Source: Macrostomum hystrix | Lineage: Eukaryota > Platyhelminthes > Macrostomidae | Length of the DNA: 64,000 nucleotides | Direction: 5' to 3' | Assembly (NCBI GenBank): GCA_950097015.1 | Contig: CATNEN010000038.1 | Coordinates: 25,581,001-25,645,000, forward strand | Shown here: in pieces, positions 1-12,589 of the stretch | How positions within the stretch are numbered: the stretch's first letter is position 1 | Layout: every line of letters starts with the position of its first letter | Position numbers and translations under genes: made by a program | The notes under the pieces: model-generated | The model's input: the letters and a program-made list of their open reading frames with translations, nothing else | The model's database searches: none | Told to the model about the DNA's origin: nothing

Positions 1-237
1 TTGTTATGTATAAATATTACGGAATAAATAAAACCATATTTCCAGGCCACCAAGCAAGTACCAAGTACTCCTCGCGCTCGAGGTGACGGCGGCCGTCCGT
101 CTAGCAGTCCCCGCGTCACTGGCGCCAGCCGGTTTATCGATATGGTAGGCCATCTTCACATTGCGGATGTTTCTATCGTCATCAAATAGCTACATTCTTA
201 TCTAACTATGTTACATTTTTCATGATAATTTTTTCAG
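1..237. other. 5' flank of the HDAC6 gene
   Basis: I see no supported coding exon here. The stretch ends in a good splice acceptor (TTTTTTCAG, ag at 236-237) that opens the first recognisable HDAC6 exon. Any upstream exon or promoter is not identifiable by eye. Confidence 0.4.
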
Positions 238-3200
238 GATTGCGAGAAACGTCTTTCGATGCCTACTAAGTAAGTAGAAATCTGCGTATATTTGTGTATT
301 TTTTATCAATGTAAAGCAAAAAAATAAACAGTGACATAAATGTTCCCTTAAGAACCGGCTTTGTTTACGACGAGCGAATGGCACTGCACAAGAACGATTG
401 GAATCCGAAATTTAACGAGAAACCGGAAAGAATAACGACAACATTTGCTAGGCTAACTGAACTGGGTTTAGTTCAACGGTGCGAACGCATTGCGGTGAGT
501 GGCTTACTCACCTCCCATGAATAAGTACCGCGATGCTGTTACAACTAGTACTTATTGAGTCGCTTCAATTGCATTTCTAACAACCCAAGCGGTTCTCTAA
601 CTATTCAAATGCCTCTCTAACAAATCAAACGGTTCTCTAACTACTCAAATGCCTCTCTGACAACTCAAACGGTTCTCTAACTACTCAAATGCCTCTGACA
701 ACTCAAATGCCTCTCTAACAAATCAAACGGTTCTCTAACTACTCAAATGCCTCTCTGACAACTGAAATGCCTCTCTAACAAATCAAACGGTTCTCTAACT
801 ACTCAAATGCCTCTCTAACTATTCAAATGCCTCTCTAACAACTCAAACGGTTCTCTAACTACTCAAATGCCTCTCTAACAACTCAAATGCCTCTCTAACA
901 ACTCAAATGCCTCTCTAACTACTCAAATGCCTCTCTAACAACTCAAATGCCTCTCTAACAACTCAAACGGTTCTCTAACTACTCAAATGCCTCTCTAACA
1001 ACTCAAACGGTTCTCTAACTACTCAAATGCCTCTCTAACAACTCAAATGCCTCTCTAACAACTCAAATGCCTCTCTAACTACTCAAATGCCTCTCTAACA
1101 ACTCAAATGCCTCTCTAACAACTCAAACGGTTCTCTAACTACTCAAATGCCTCTCTAACAACTCAAATGCCTCTCTAACAACTCAAATGCCTCTCTAACT
1201 ACTCAAATGCCTCTCTAACAACTCAAATGCCTCTCTAACTACTCAAATGCCTCTCTAACAAATCAAACGGTTCTCTAACTACTCAAATGCCTCTCTAACT
1301 ACTTAAATGCCTCTCTAACAACTCAAATGCCTCTCTAACAACTCAAATGCCTCTCTAACTACTCAAATGCCTCTCTAACAAATCAAACGGTTCTCTAACT
1401 ACTCAAATGCCTCTCTAACTACTTAAATGCCTCTCTAACAACTCAAATGCCTCTCTAACTACTCAAATGCCTCTCTAACTACTCAAATGCCTCTCTAACT
1501 ACTCAAATGCCTCTCTAACAACTCAAATGCCTCTCTAACAACTCAAATGCCTCTCTAACTACTCAAATGCCTCTCTAACAAATCAAACGGTTCTCTAACT
1601 ACTCGAATGCCTCTCTAACTACTTAAATGCCTCTCTAACAAATCAAACGGTTCTCTAACTACTCAAATGCCTCTCTAACTACTTAAATGCCTCTCTAACA
1701 ACTCAAATGCCTCTCTAACTACTCAAATGCCTCTTTTACGACTCTAACGCTTCTCTAACAAATCAAGCACTACATCAACGAAGGCTTCTAGGGCGCATTC
1801 AGTCGCTGGTTTATATATATTTGTTTGTTCTCTTAACGGAATTCAACATTGCGCCTAAATTAAGCATTTAAACATTCCCTAAATACATTTTAGGCCGAGC
1901 CAATCAGTGACGAGTCTATCCTGATGAGTCACTCGCCGGAGTTGCTCAAATTATTAAAAGACAGTGCCAGCATGAGCGACGAGGAGCGAAAAAAGTGGCG
2001 AACCGAATTTGACGAGGCTCCGCTTAGTGTGGTAGGGTGCCGCCATTTTTTCGTTTGATCATATATCGATACCAATGTTCTATAGTTACTACTGATATAT
2101 ATTGTATTGCCAGTAGTAATACACATTGATTTCTCGACTCTTAGCCTAGTGGTTAGATCGTCGAACTCACCACCTGAAGGTCGGGGGTTCGATTCTCGAC
2201 CCAACAAAACAATTTGTGTCGTTTAATCATGACAATTATACGTGTATTGCTTCAGTTCAGTGGGCACAATGTCAGCATGTGGCTCTTTTGAAACTAAATT
2301 TACTAGTGCTATCGTAGATTTAGCGGGTTACAAGGTGTAATTATTTTTAGTTATAATGCAAATGAATATCTGGTACAATGTGTCAAACGCGTCCGTCGCA
2401 GCACACTCACGAAGCGGCTCGCCTATCTGCCGGCGGACTTCAGCGCCTAACCCGAGCCGTTCTAGATGGCCAATTGTTGAACGGATTCGCTCTAATTCGC
2501 CCGCCTGGCCATCACGCTATGCGTAACGATTTTAACGGTTTCTGCTATCTGAATAATGTTTGCTTGGCTGCGCTGACTGCTCTGGCTGCTGACTCCGCTG
2601 GCAAGAGGTTGCTGACTAATTTGCTACACGATATTCAAGTATTCTGTCCCAATGTTTTAAGAGTCACAAAGCTCCTTAGTGGAATTTCCTGTTAAATGAA
2701 TTCTTTTAGTAGGATTCTCCATGGATCGATAGAAATTTATATTGCGATTTATAACAATATCCTTATCAGATTCCCTGTTTAGACGATTTGTATTTCATTT
2801 TGGTAATGCCAGATTAGAATTTGAGGTTAGATTATAAGATTATTTCTTAGTGGGATTTTCCTTTTGGAATTCCCTAGTGGGATTCCCCGTCTTTGGAATT
2901 CCCTAGTGGGATTCTCCGTTTTTTTAATTCCATAGTTTGATTCCCCGTTTTTTAATTACCTAGTGGGATTGCCCATCTTTGGAATTCCCTAGTGGGATTC
3001 TCCGTTTTTTTACTTCCCTAGTGGGATTCCCCGTTTTTTTGATTCTCTAGTTGGATTTCCCGTTTTTTCTAATTCCCTAGTGGGATTCCCCGTCTTTGGA
3101 ATTCCCTAGTGGGATTCCCCGGTCTTTTAATTCTCTAGTGGGATTTCTATTTTTTATAATTTAACAAGTTGGATTCTTTTTTTATAAAGTTCTAAAGTAG

Positions 3201-6200
3201 AATTCCCCTTTAAAAATACCAAATTCGATTTCTTGAGGGAAAAACTGTAGTGCGTTTAGGCGATTCCCTTGCTATATTTACCGCTTTTAGAATTCTCTAG
3301 TGGGAATTCCAATTTAAGGAGTACGCAGATCCTTCCCTTTAGGAATACCTTTTCGGAATATTCATAGTGTGAATCCCCCAGATAATTCCTTTGCGGGATT
3401 CAGCGTCTACGAAGCTTTTGTCAGTAGGAGATTACTTTTTGAATTTGTTTGCAGCATTTCCCATTAAGGGATTTCTTTTTTTATGGTCCACTTTTTAGGG
3501 AAATTCTCACATGATTCCTCATTTATGAAAATCCTTGACACTAGGTCGATCTGTATTACTCAATGCAAAATCTCCGCTTTCATCCCAAACAGAATCCTCA
3601 TTGTTGACTGGGATGTTCATCACGGCCAGGGTATTCAGCAGGCATTCTACGACAGATCTGACATTCTGTACATCAGCATTCACCGCTACGAGCGGGGCCA
3701 GCACTGGCCTAACCTGCGCGAGGGCGACTACGATTTTGTTGGTATTGGCAACGGCCTTGGTTACAATATAAATGTGCCGCTAAATGAAATTGGCCTATCT
3801 AATACCGATTATTTGGCCATATTTCATAATTTAATAATGCCGATCGCTACTGAGGTGAGTCTTTCAGAGTTTTCCCATTATCGATTTTGGGATTCTCAAA
3901 ATTGTTTAATTTTACTATTATTGATTTCAGGATTCTCCTAATTTTTGGATTTACTGATTATTGATTTTTGGATTATCCTAACTTTTGGATTTTCCCATTA
4001 TCGATTTTGAGATTCTCCTAATTTTGGATTTTCCCATTATCGATTTTGCGATTCTCCTAATTTTGGATTTTCCCATTATCAATTTTGGGATTCTCCTAAT
4101 TTTGGATTTTCCCATTATCGATTTTAGGATTCTCACAATTTTTGGATTTTCCAGTTATCGATTTTGGGATTCTCCCATTTTTTGGATTTTCCCATTATCG
4201 ATTTTAGGATTCTCACAATTTTGGGTTTTTCCATTATCGATTTTGGGATTGTCACATTTTTTGGATTTTCCCATTATCGATTTTGGGATTCTCCCAGTGT
4301 TGGGCATCGTTAACTTTTTTTTAACGGATTAAACATCGATCCGTTAAAGTTAAAATTACAAAAAAGTTAACGTTTTACAACATAAGCCGTTAATTTCAGA
4401 AAAAGTTAACGTTTCAGCGTTAAAAAGCGTTAATTTCAAAGCGTTAAACAATAAAATTAATAAAGGGCACGAGAAACCAACACGGCAGCACATGATTTCC
4501 AAAGTAATTTTCATGAGACACCAGGGCATAGCCGCATTTTCATACATACTACATAGATAGACATAGACATAGGCATATGGAACAAATTATGAAAAGCCCT
4601 ACGTAAGAAAGGCTAAGTTAGGTAGAAGAAAGCCAAAAGCTAATTGGGCAAAAGCGGCGGAAACTACTAAACCACACCACACTACCAGGCAGTGCAGGCA
4701 CTAGTCACAATCACAACCGCACTACCAGTCTACCACTATACTAAGGTATACACTGATAGAACGACTCTAATATTGTAGAGACTTTTAACCAGTCAGCAGA
4801 TTCATTGGAGAACTCGAAACAAATTCAGAGTATATTGCACACCTCATCTATCTCAACTATCTCAATTTGACGTGAATTTTGTGCAAAATTCGTAATTAAC
4901 GGAAGTTAACTGCAGTTAAATCGTCAAAAAAGTAATGGAAAATCATGAATCCGTTAAGAGAAAAAAAATTAACTGAGATCCGTTAAAGTTTAAAAAACGT
5001 TAGCGGACTTTAACGGACTTTAACGGTTAACGGACATTAACGGACTTGTGCCCAACACTGGATTCTCCCACCTTTTGGATTTTTTTAACTTTCCCATTAG
5101 CAATTACGGGATTGTCCCAATAACCTTTTTAAAACTTATATATATTTTTAATAATTTAATCCTTGCGGGGTTTCCTATTTGATTATAATCGTGACATTAT
5201 GACAGTAATATCCCAACGACAATAATGAATTGCAGTTCTCCCCAGATCTGGTGTTTGTCTCAGCTGGCTACGATTGTGCAATCGGCTGTCCATTGGTGAG
5301 GCAGCTATTTATAATCTCCAAAATAATTTAGAATCGATCTCTCATTCCTTTTATTGCGCAATGCGATTAGATTAGCAAATTTCAATTGAATTTGCAGGGC
5401 GAAATGAATGTACACCCGGCTTGCTTCGCTCACTTCACGCACTATCTGATGTCCCTAGCCAATGGACGAGTTGTTGTGGCTCTCGAGGTAAATGGGACAA
5501 CCTTTGGCGTGTTGTTTGTGCTTCAGTCGTTCAAATACAGAAATGTAACACAGCTCTAAACACACTGATTTCACATACAGGGCGGCTATTGTCTATCTTC
5601 CCTAAGCGAAGGCGTTGCCATGACAATTCGAACGTTGCTAGGCGATGCACCGCCACGCCTAGAAACCATTGGTGAACCAGCTGATAGTGTCAAGGAGACT
5701 CTGTTGAACTGCATCATGGCTCTGAGACCCTATTGGAAATGCCTGCGAATGCAGGGCTCAACTGGCAATGTACTCATACCGGATATATCCCATTTGAGTC
5801 TGAACTCAACGTGAGTATTGCTTTCAGGCTGAATCTCAGATCCCTATTCTAAAACCCCAGATCCCCATTCAATAACTTTCAGATCCTTATCTAAACTTCC
5901 AAACGCATTACTGAAACTCACAGATCCCCATTCTAAAACTCCCAGATCCCCATTCTAGATCTTCAGATTCCCAGATCTAAAACTGTCCAACCCCCTGACA
6001 CCGCAGACACGAGGTGAAGCTGATCTATCCCTGGGTTGAGTATACTCCCAGTCTGTCGCCTGAGAAGCAGGCCTGGGCCGATGCCGAAGTGAAACGTCTA
6101 ACGGATCTGGCGGACCTTCGCCCTGTTGACGCCGACGCCAATTCAGCTCGCACCTGCCTAGCCTACGATGCCGAAATGTGCCGGCACGAGAACCTGCTGG

Positions 6201-9200
6201 ATCGAAGCCACCCGGAAATGCCTAGGCGCATTGTGCACATCTACGATCAGCTGTGCTCCAAGGGCTTGGCTAGCCAGTGCCGCTTCGCCGCATCTCGGCG
6301 TTGCACGGACGAGGAGGCGCTGCTGTTTCACACACCGGATTCGCTGAACCTAATGGCCAGCTGGAGAAATCTGGACACGGATACAGAGGAATTCGCTAAG
6401 CTACAGATTCGATTCGATTCGCTATATGTCCATCCGGTAAGTGCGTGTTAGTTTTCTGCATAGCAACTAACTAAACCTACATAGCAACTGAGTAAACCAA
6501 CATAGCAACTGTCTAAACCTACATAGCAACTGACTAAACCAACATAGCAACTGACTAATACAACATAGCAACCGACTAAACCTACATAGCAACTGACTAA
6601 TCCAATATAGCAACTGACTAAACCAACATAGCAACTGACTAAACCAACATAGCAACTGACTAAACCTACATAGCAACTGACTAATCCAATATAGCAACTG
6701 ACTAAACCAACATAGCAACTGACTAAACCTAAATAGCAACTGACTAATCCAACATAGCAACTGACTAAACCAACATAGCAACTGACTAAACCTACATAGC
6801 AACTGACTAAACCAACATAGCAACTGACTAAACCAACATAGCAACTGACTAAACCAACATAGCAACTGACTAAACCTACATAGCAACTGACTAAACCAAC
6901 ATAGCAACTGACTAAACCTACATAGCAACTGACTAAACCTACATAGCAACTGACTAAACCTACATAGCAACTGACTAAACCTACATAGCAACTGACTAAA
7001 CCTACATAGCAACTGACTAATCCAACATAGCAACTGACTAAACCTACATAGCAACTGACTAAACCTACATAGCAACTGACTAAACCTACATAGCAACTGA
7101 CTAATCCTACATAGCAACTGACTAAACCAGCATAGCAACTGACTAATCCAACATAGCAACTGACTAAACCTACATAGCAACTGACTAAACCTACATAGCA
7201 ACTGACTAAACCTACATAGCAACTGACTAAACCAGCATAGCAACTGACTAATCCAACATAGCAACTGACTAAACCTACATAGCAACTGACTAAACCTACA
7301 TAGCAACTGACTAATCCAACATAGCAACTGACTAAACCAACATAGCAACTGACTAAACCTAAATAGCAACTGACTAAACCTACATAGCAACTGACTAATC
7401 CAACATAGCAACTGACTAAACCTACATAGCAACTGACTAAACCTACATAGCAACTGACTAATCCAACATAGCAACTGACTAAACCTAAATAGCAACTGAC
7501 AGAACTTACCTAGCAACTGCTTACAAAACTCAAGTAATAATATAGCACAGAATAGAGTAGCAACAAGCGAGTTTGTTTTCTAATTTCTCACTAAAAACGT
7601 TTCCCCAGTTGTCCTACGACGCCGCCCAGTTAAGCTGCGGGACCCTGCTATCCGTAGTGGAGGAAGTGTGTTCCGGACGCAGTCGCAATGGTTACGCAAT
7701 AGTCCGACCGCCTGGGCATCATGCAGAGGCTAGTCAACCCAGGGGCTTCTGTTTCATCAACAATGTCGTTGTAGCTGCCCGCTACGCACTGAATCGCCAC
7801 TCAAAAAAGTTTAGACGAGTTCTAATCCTAGACTGGGACGTGCATCATGGCAACGGTGTGCAGGACGCATTCTATGCCGATAACACCGTCCTGTACATCA
7901 GCCTGCATCGGCACGACTATGGCCGTTTCTATCCTGGGCCCAGCGGGGCCAAAGAAAATGTCGGCTGCGACGCCGGCCTTGGTTTCAACATCAACATACC
8001 GTGGAATGTGAGTTCACTTTCGATTTGGGCATCTTGCTTTGTTATCTGGGTAATCCATTTCCATCTCAGACAGATTCATTTTCTTGATAGTCTCTTCAGG
8101 ATTATCCAGATTAGGAGTTTGTCAATCCCATTCTAGATTATCTCTGACAGATTAGGAGTTTGTCAATCCCATTCTAGATTATCTCTGACAGATTAGGAGT
8201 TTGTTAATCCCATTCTAGATTATCTCTGACAGATTAGGAGTTTGTTCATCCCATTCTAGATTATCTCTGACAGATTAGGAGTTTGTTCATCCCATTCTAG
8301 ATTATCTCTGACAGATTAGGAGTTTGTTAATCCTATTCTAGATTATCTCTGACAGATTAGGAGTTTGTTAATCCCATTCTAGATTATCTCTGACAGATTT
8401 AGAGTTTGTTAATCCCATTCTAGATTATCTCTGACAGATTAGGAGTTTGTTAATCCCATTCTAGATTATCTCTGACAGATTTAGAGTTTGTTAATCCCAT
8501 TCTAGATTATCTCTGACATATTAGGAGTTGGCTAATCCCATTCTAGATTATCTCTGACAGATTTAGAGTTTGTTCATCCCATTCTAGATTATCTCTGACA
8601 GATTAGGAGTTTGTTAATCCCATTCTAGATTATCTCTGACAGATTAGGAGTTGGCTAATCCCATTCTAGATTATCTCTGACAGATTTAGAGTTTGTTCAT
8701 CCCATTCTACATTATCTCTGACAGATTAGGAGTTTGTTCATCCCATTCTAGATTATCTCTGACAGATTTGGAGTTTGTTAATCCCATTCTAGATTATCTC
8801 TGACAGATTAGGAGTTTGTTAATCCCATTCTAGATTATCTCTGACAGATTAGGAGTTTGTTAATCCCATTCTAGATTATCTCTGACAGATTAGGAGTTTG
8901 TTAATCCCATTCTAGATTATCTCTGACAGATTAGGAGTTTGTTAATCCCATTCTAGATTATCTCTGACAGATTAGGAGTTTGTTCATCCCATTCTAGATT
9001 ATCTCTGACAGATTAGGAGTTTGTTCATCCCATTCTAGATTATCTCTGACAGATTAGGAGTTTGTTAATCCTATTCTAAATTATCTCTGACAGATTAGGA
9101 GTTTGTTAATCCCATTCTAGATTATCTCTGACAGATTTAGAGTTTGTTAATCCCATTCTAGATTATCTCTGACAGATTAGGAGTTTGTTAATCCCATTCT

Positions 9201-12200
9201 AGATTATCTCTGACAGATTTAGAGTTTGTTAATCCCATTCTAGATTATCTCTGACATATTAGGAGTTGGCTAATCCCATTCTAGATTATCTCTGACAGAT
9301 TTAGAGTTTGTTCATCCCATTCTAGATTATCTCTGACAGATTAGGAGTTTGTTAATCCCATTCTAGATTATCTCTGACAGATTAGGAGTTGGCTAATCCC
9401 ATTCTAGATTATCTCTGACAGATTTAGAGTTTGTTCATCCCATTCTACATTATCTCTGACAGATTAGGAGTTTGTTCATCCCATTCTAGATTATCTCTGA
9501 CAGATTTGGAGTTTGTTAATCCCATTCTAGATTATCTCTGACAGATTAGGAGTTTGTTAATCCCATTCTAGATTATCTCTGACAGATTAGGAGTTTGTTA
9601 ATCCCATTCTAGATTATCTCTGACAGATTAGGAGTTTGTTAATCCCATTCTAGATTATCTCTGACAGATTAGGAGTTTGTTAATCCCATTCTAGATTATC
9701 TCTGACAGATTTAGAGTTTGTTAATCCCATTCTAGATTATCTCTGACAGATTTGGAGTTTGTTAATCCCATTCTAGATTATCTCTGACAGATTAGGAGTT
9801 TGTTAATCCCATTCTAGATTATCTCTGACAGATTTGGAGTTTGTTAATCCCATTGTAGATTATCGTTGACAGATTAGGAGTTTGTTCATCACATTCTAGA
9901 TTATCTCTGACAGATTATGAGTTTGTTCATCCCATTCTAGATTATCTCTGACAGATTTGGAGTTTGTTCATCCCATTCTAGATTATCTCTGACAGATTTG
10001 AGTTTGGTAATCCCATTCTAGATTATCTCTGACAGATTAGGAGTTTGTTCATCCCATTCTAGATTATCTCTGACAGATTAGGAGTTTGTTCATCCCATTC
10101 TAGATTATCTCTGACAGATTTGGAGTTTGTTAATCCCATTCTAGATTATCTCTGACAGATTTGAGTTTGGTAATCCCATTCTAGATTATCTCTGACAGAT
10201 TAGGAGTTTGTTCATCCCATTCTAGATTATCTCTGACAGATTAGGAGTTTGTTCATCCCATTCTAGATTATCTCTGACAGATTTGGAGTTTGTTAATCCC
10301 ATTCTAGATTATCTCTGACAGATTAGGAGTTTGTTAATCCCATTCTAGATTATCTCTGACAGATTAGGAGTTTGTTAATCCCATTCTAGATTATCTCTGA
10401 CAGATTTAGAGTTTGTTCATCCCATTCTAGATTATCTCTGACAGATTTAGAGTTTGTTAATCCCATTCTAGATTATCTCTGACAGATTAGGAGTTTGTTA
10501 ATCCCATTCTAGATTATCTCTGACAGATTTAGAGTTTGTTAATCCCATTCTAGATTATCTCTGACAGATTAGGAGTTTGTTAATCCCATTCTAGATTATC
10601 TCTGACATATTAGGAGTTGGCTAATCCCATTCTAGATTATCTCTGACAGATTTGGAGGTAATCCCATTCTAGATTATCTCTGACAGATTTGGAGTTAATC
10701 CCATTGTAGATTATCGTTGACAGATTTGGAGTCAAGATATTAGGATTATCTGTATTTGATTTTAGTGAATCTGCTTACCAGCATCATTTATAATAAATTG
10801 CCAAATTTCGCTACCTCAGGGTCGCGTTGGTGATGCAGAGTATCTGGCTGCCTTTCACAACATCGTCCTGCCAGTCGGGCATTCGTTCGACCCAGATCTA
10901 GTCCTTGTATCAGCCGGCTTCGATGCTGCCCTTGGGGATCCTCTCGGCGGATTGAAGGTCACTCCAGCCTGCTACGGTCACCTGACTCACCTGTTAGGCG
11001 GTCTGGCCGGCGGTCGGGTTGTTCTAGCCTTGGAGGGCGGCTACAATTTGACGTCCATTGGCGAGGCGTCTTGTCACTGCGTTGCTTCTCTGCTGGGCCG
11101 ACCAAATCTGCAGCTGCAGCCGGGACTGGCGCCTAACGACCAGTGAGTTTAGACACTGTTTCAGGCTGAATTCAGACACTGTTTCAGGCTGTATTCAGAC
11201 ACTGTTTCAGGCTGTATTCAAGCACTGTTTCAGGCTGTATTCAGACACTGTTTCAGGCTGTATTCAGACACTGTTTCAGGTTGTATTCAGACACTGTTTC
11301 AGGCTGTATTCAAACACTGTTTCAGGCTGTATTCAGACACTGTTTCAGGCTGAATTCAGACACTGTTTCAGGCTGAATTCAGACACTGTTTCAGGCTGTA
11401 TTCAGACACTGTTTCAGGCTGTATTTAGACACTGTTTCAGGCTGTATTCAGACACTGTTTCAGGCTAAATTTAGACACTGTTTCAGGCTGTATTCAGACA
11501 CTGTTTCAGGCTAAATTTAGACACTGGTTTAGACTGTAGTTTAGGATGTATAAATAAACATTTCATTGCAGTGGCGTCAAGACCATTAGAGAAGTGATTG
11601 ATATTCACAAGGCTTACTGGCCACAGTTGAAATTCTCTGGTAAGATGCCTGTAAAATTTTGTAGACATATCGAGACTAAATGGACTTGTGGACTAACCTG
11701 CTTTTTGCTTTGTTTTAGGCGACATTCCTAACTGGGTGGCCACCTCGCCACAGGAGCCCGAGCTGTAAGTAGATTTTTGTTTCCTTGGTCAGCTTATCCG
11801 CGCACCAAATCCCATCATTTGCCATCCTGAGATCCCATCTTCCCAATCCCTTCAGCTCCCATCCTGAGATCTCATCTTCCCAATCCCTTCAGCTCCCATC
11901 CTGAGATCCCATCTTCCCAATCCCTTAAGCTCCCATCCTGAGATCCCATCTTCCCAGTGACTCCCAGCCGCGTCATAACACACTCCTGGCCTGTTGCAGG
12001 ACTAGTGATGGCGCTGCCTCGGTTGACAAGCTCGCCAAGGACCTCCTCAATCTTGGTTTGGTGTCTGGTGCTTCGACCTCGGCCAGCAATGTGGAAGCCT
12101 CAGTCGGCGCAGCTACAGGAGGCTTCAGTCCCAGCCAGCAGCAGCCGCAGTTTTTCGCAGTCCATCCTCGCACCGACTGTCCGCACGTGATCCAACCCGA

Positions 12201-12483
12201 TAGCGTCACTCGCATCGCAGACGGCCGCGGCATTGACGCCGGCGCAGCCTGTCAGAGTTGCTCGGACTGTAGCGAGAACTGGATCTGTCTGGCCTGCTTG
12301 GAGACACACTGCGGTCGCTACGTGTCTGGCCACATGCTGTGCCACAGCAAGACTAGCGGTCACCCGATAGCTCTGTCTTTTAGCGACCTGTCAGTGTGGT
12401 GCTATCACTGCGACTCCTACATTATTTCGTCTGCGCTGGAACCAGCTCTGGCCGCTGCTGCCAATTCCAAATTTGGCGAGTGA
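238..12483 (+). CDS. HDAC6: Histone deacetylase 6: two catalytic domains plus ZnF-UBP
   Basis: Zinc-dependent lysine deacetylase acting on tubulin and other cytoplasmic targets, with a ubiquitin-binding finger. Exons: 238-269, 353-494, 1894-2031, 2402-2607, 3593-3854, 5236-5295, 5398-5487, 5581-5810, 6007-6436, 7609-8007, 10820-11142, 11572-11639, 11719-11764, 12000-12483. All junctions are GT-AG and keep phase, giving about 969 residues (human 1215). Domain 1 (about 10-370) has RPPGHH (H141/H142), DWDVHHG (D180, H182), VSAGYD (D273) and LEGGY (Y313). Domain 2 (about 420-770) has RPPGHH (H567/H568), [15 protein letters not shown] and LEGGY. ZnF-UBP (about 869-960) keeps the Cys/His ligands, the GRY and WCY ubiquitin-tail residues, and ends near the stop. 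The long linker repeats of human HDAC6 are absent. The first exon has no ATG at its 5' end; the first internal ATG is codon 8 (MPTKTGFVYDE), so the true start may lie upstream or be supplied by trans-splicing. Identity is very secure; the 5' end is not. Confidence 0.95.
540..1765. repeat. 20-bp minisatellite in HDAC6 intron 2
   Basis: About 60 tandem copies of a 20-bp unit with core ACTCAAATGCCTCTCTAAC. Two main variants occur (AAATGCCTC and AAACGGTTC), fairly homogeneous in the middle and more decayed at the edges. Confidence 0.95.
2130..2210 (+). repeat. tRNA-like SINE head or tRNA relic in HDAC6 intron 3
   Basis: A box-A-like stretch (TTAGCCTAGTGGTTAGA) is followed by a perfect box B (GGTTCGATTC) with a foldable T arm. 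The acceptor stem does not pair, so I take it as a tRNA-derived repeat fragment rather than a working tRNA. Confidence 0.45.
2860..3180. repeat. Degenerate tandem repeat in HDAC6 intron 4
   Basis: A loose array of roughly 30-bp units built around CCCTAGTGGGATTC, with many substitutions and indels. Isolated half-units continue to about 3440. Confidence 0.75.
3870..4294. repeat. 39-bp minisatellite in HDAC6 intron 5
   Basis: About ten copies of a 39-bp unit with core TTTTCCCATTATCGATTTT. The hAT-like element at 4295-5060 interrupts it, and one or two decayed units continue after the insertion (about 5061-5130). Confidence 0.9.
4295..5060. mobile_element. Non-autonomous hAT-type element with perfect 8-bp target duplication
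   Basis: The 766-bp insert begins CAGTGTTGGGC and ends with its exact reverse complement GCCCAACACTG. It is flanked by the direct duplication GATTCTCC at 4287-4294 and 5061-5068. Eight-bp duplications with CAGTG termini are the hAT signature. Subterminal regions at both ends are rich in TTAACG/CGTTAA motifs. No transposase frame is visible, so it is non-autonomous. It landed inside the 39-bp minisatellite, so it is younger than that array. Confidence 0.88.
6437..7545. repeat. 21-bp minisatellite in HDAC6 intron 9
   Basis: Roughly 50 copies of a 21-bp unit with core CATAGCAACTGACTAAACC. Because 21 is a multiple of three, the minus strand stays open for about 350 codons, which is not a gene. 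Confidence 0.95.
8095..10735. repeat. 41-bp minisatellite with higher-order duplication in HDAC6 intron 10
   Basis: About 64 copies of a 41-bp unit with core CATTCTAGATTATCTCTGAC fill almost the whole 2.8-kb intron. Rare variant units recur in the same order at a spacing of about 738 bp (18 units); for example a CTACATT variant occurs near 8708 and 9446. This shows duplication of blocks as well as single units. Confidence 0.95.
11150..11535. repeat. 23-bp minisatellite in HDAC6 intron 11
   Basis: About 16 copies of a 23-bp unit with core TATTCAGACACTGTTTCAGG, starting within a few bases of the donor site. The same unit recurs downstream of the gene at 14125-14745. Confidence 0.95.
11810..11960. 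repeat. Short tandem repeat in HDAC6 intron 13
   Basis: Three to four copies of a unit of about 37 bp with core CCATCCTGAGATCCCATCTT, just before the last exon. Confidence 0.85.
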
Positions 12484-12589
12484 AATTACAGTACATTAAC
12501 AGTTCATTGCTACCTGTGATGCCATTAATTTCTTAAACAGTTAAATGAGCTGCTCAACTGTCGTTATCTCAGATACTAAGATTGTGTGA

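Noticed and set aside
540..1765. CRISPR array
   Set aside because: Units are contiguous without unique spacers and lie in an animal intron; the same applies to every other array in the window.
2130..2210. Functional tRNA gene
   Set aside because: Internal promoter boxes are present but the acceptor arms do not pair, so a tRNA-derived repeat is more likely.
6467..7516. 349-codon minus-strand frame of LLCRFSQ repeats
   Set aside because: It is an unstopped reading of the 21-bp minisatellite in HDAC6 intron 9, with no signal peptide, flanking exon or non-repeat sequence.
12100..12363. Minus-strand frames of 86-87 codons opposite the HDAC6 zinc finger
   Set aside because: Shadows of a GC-rich exon whose sense strand encodes the conserved ZnF-UBP.
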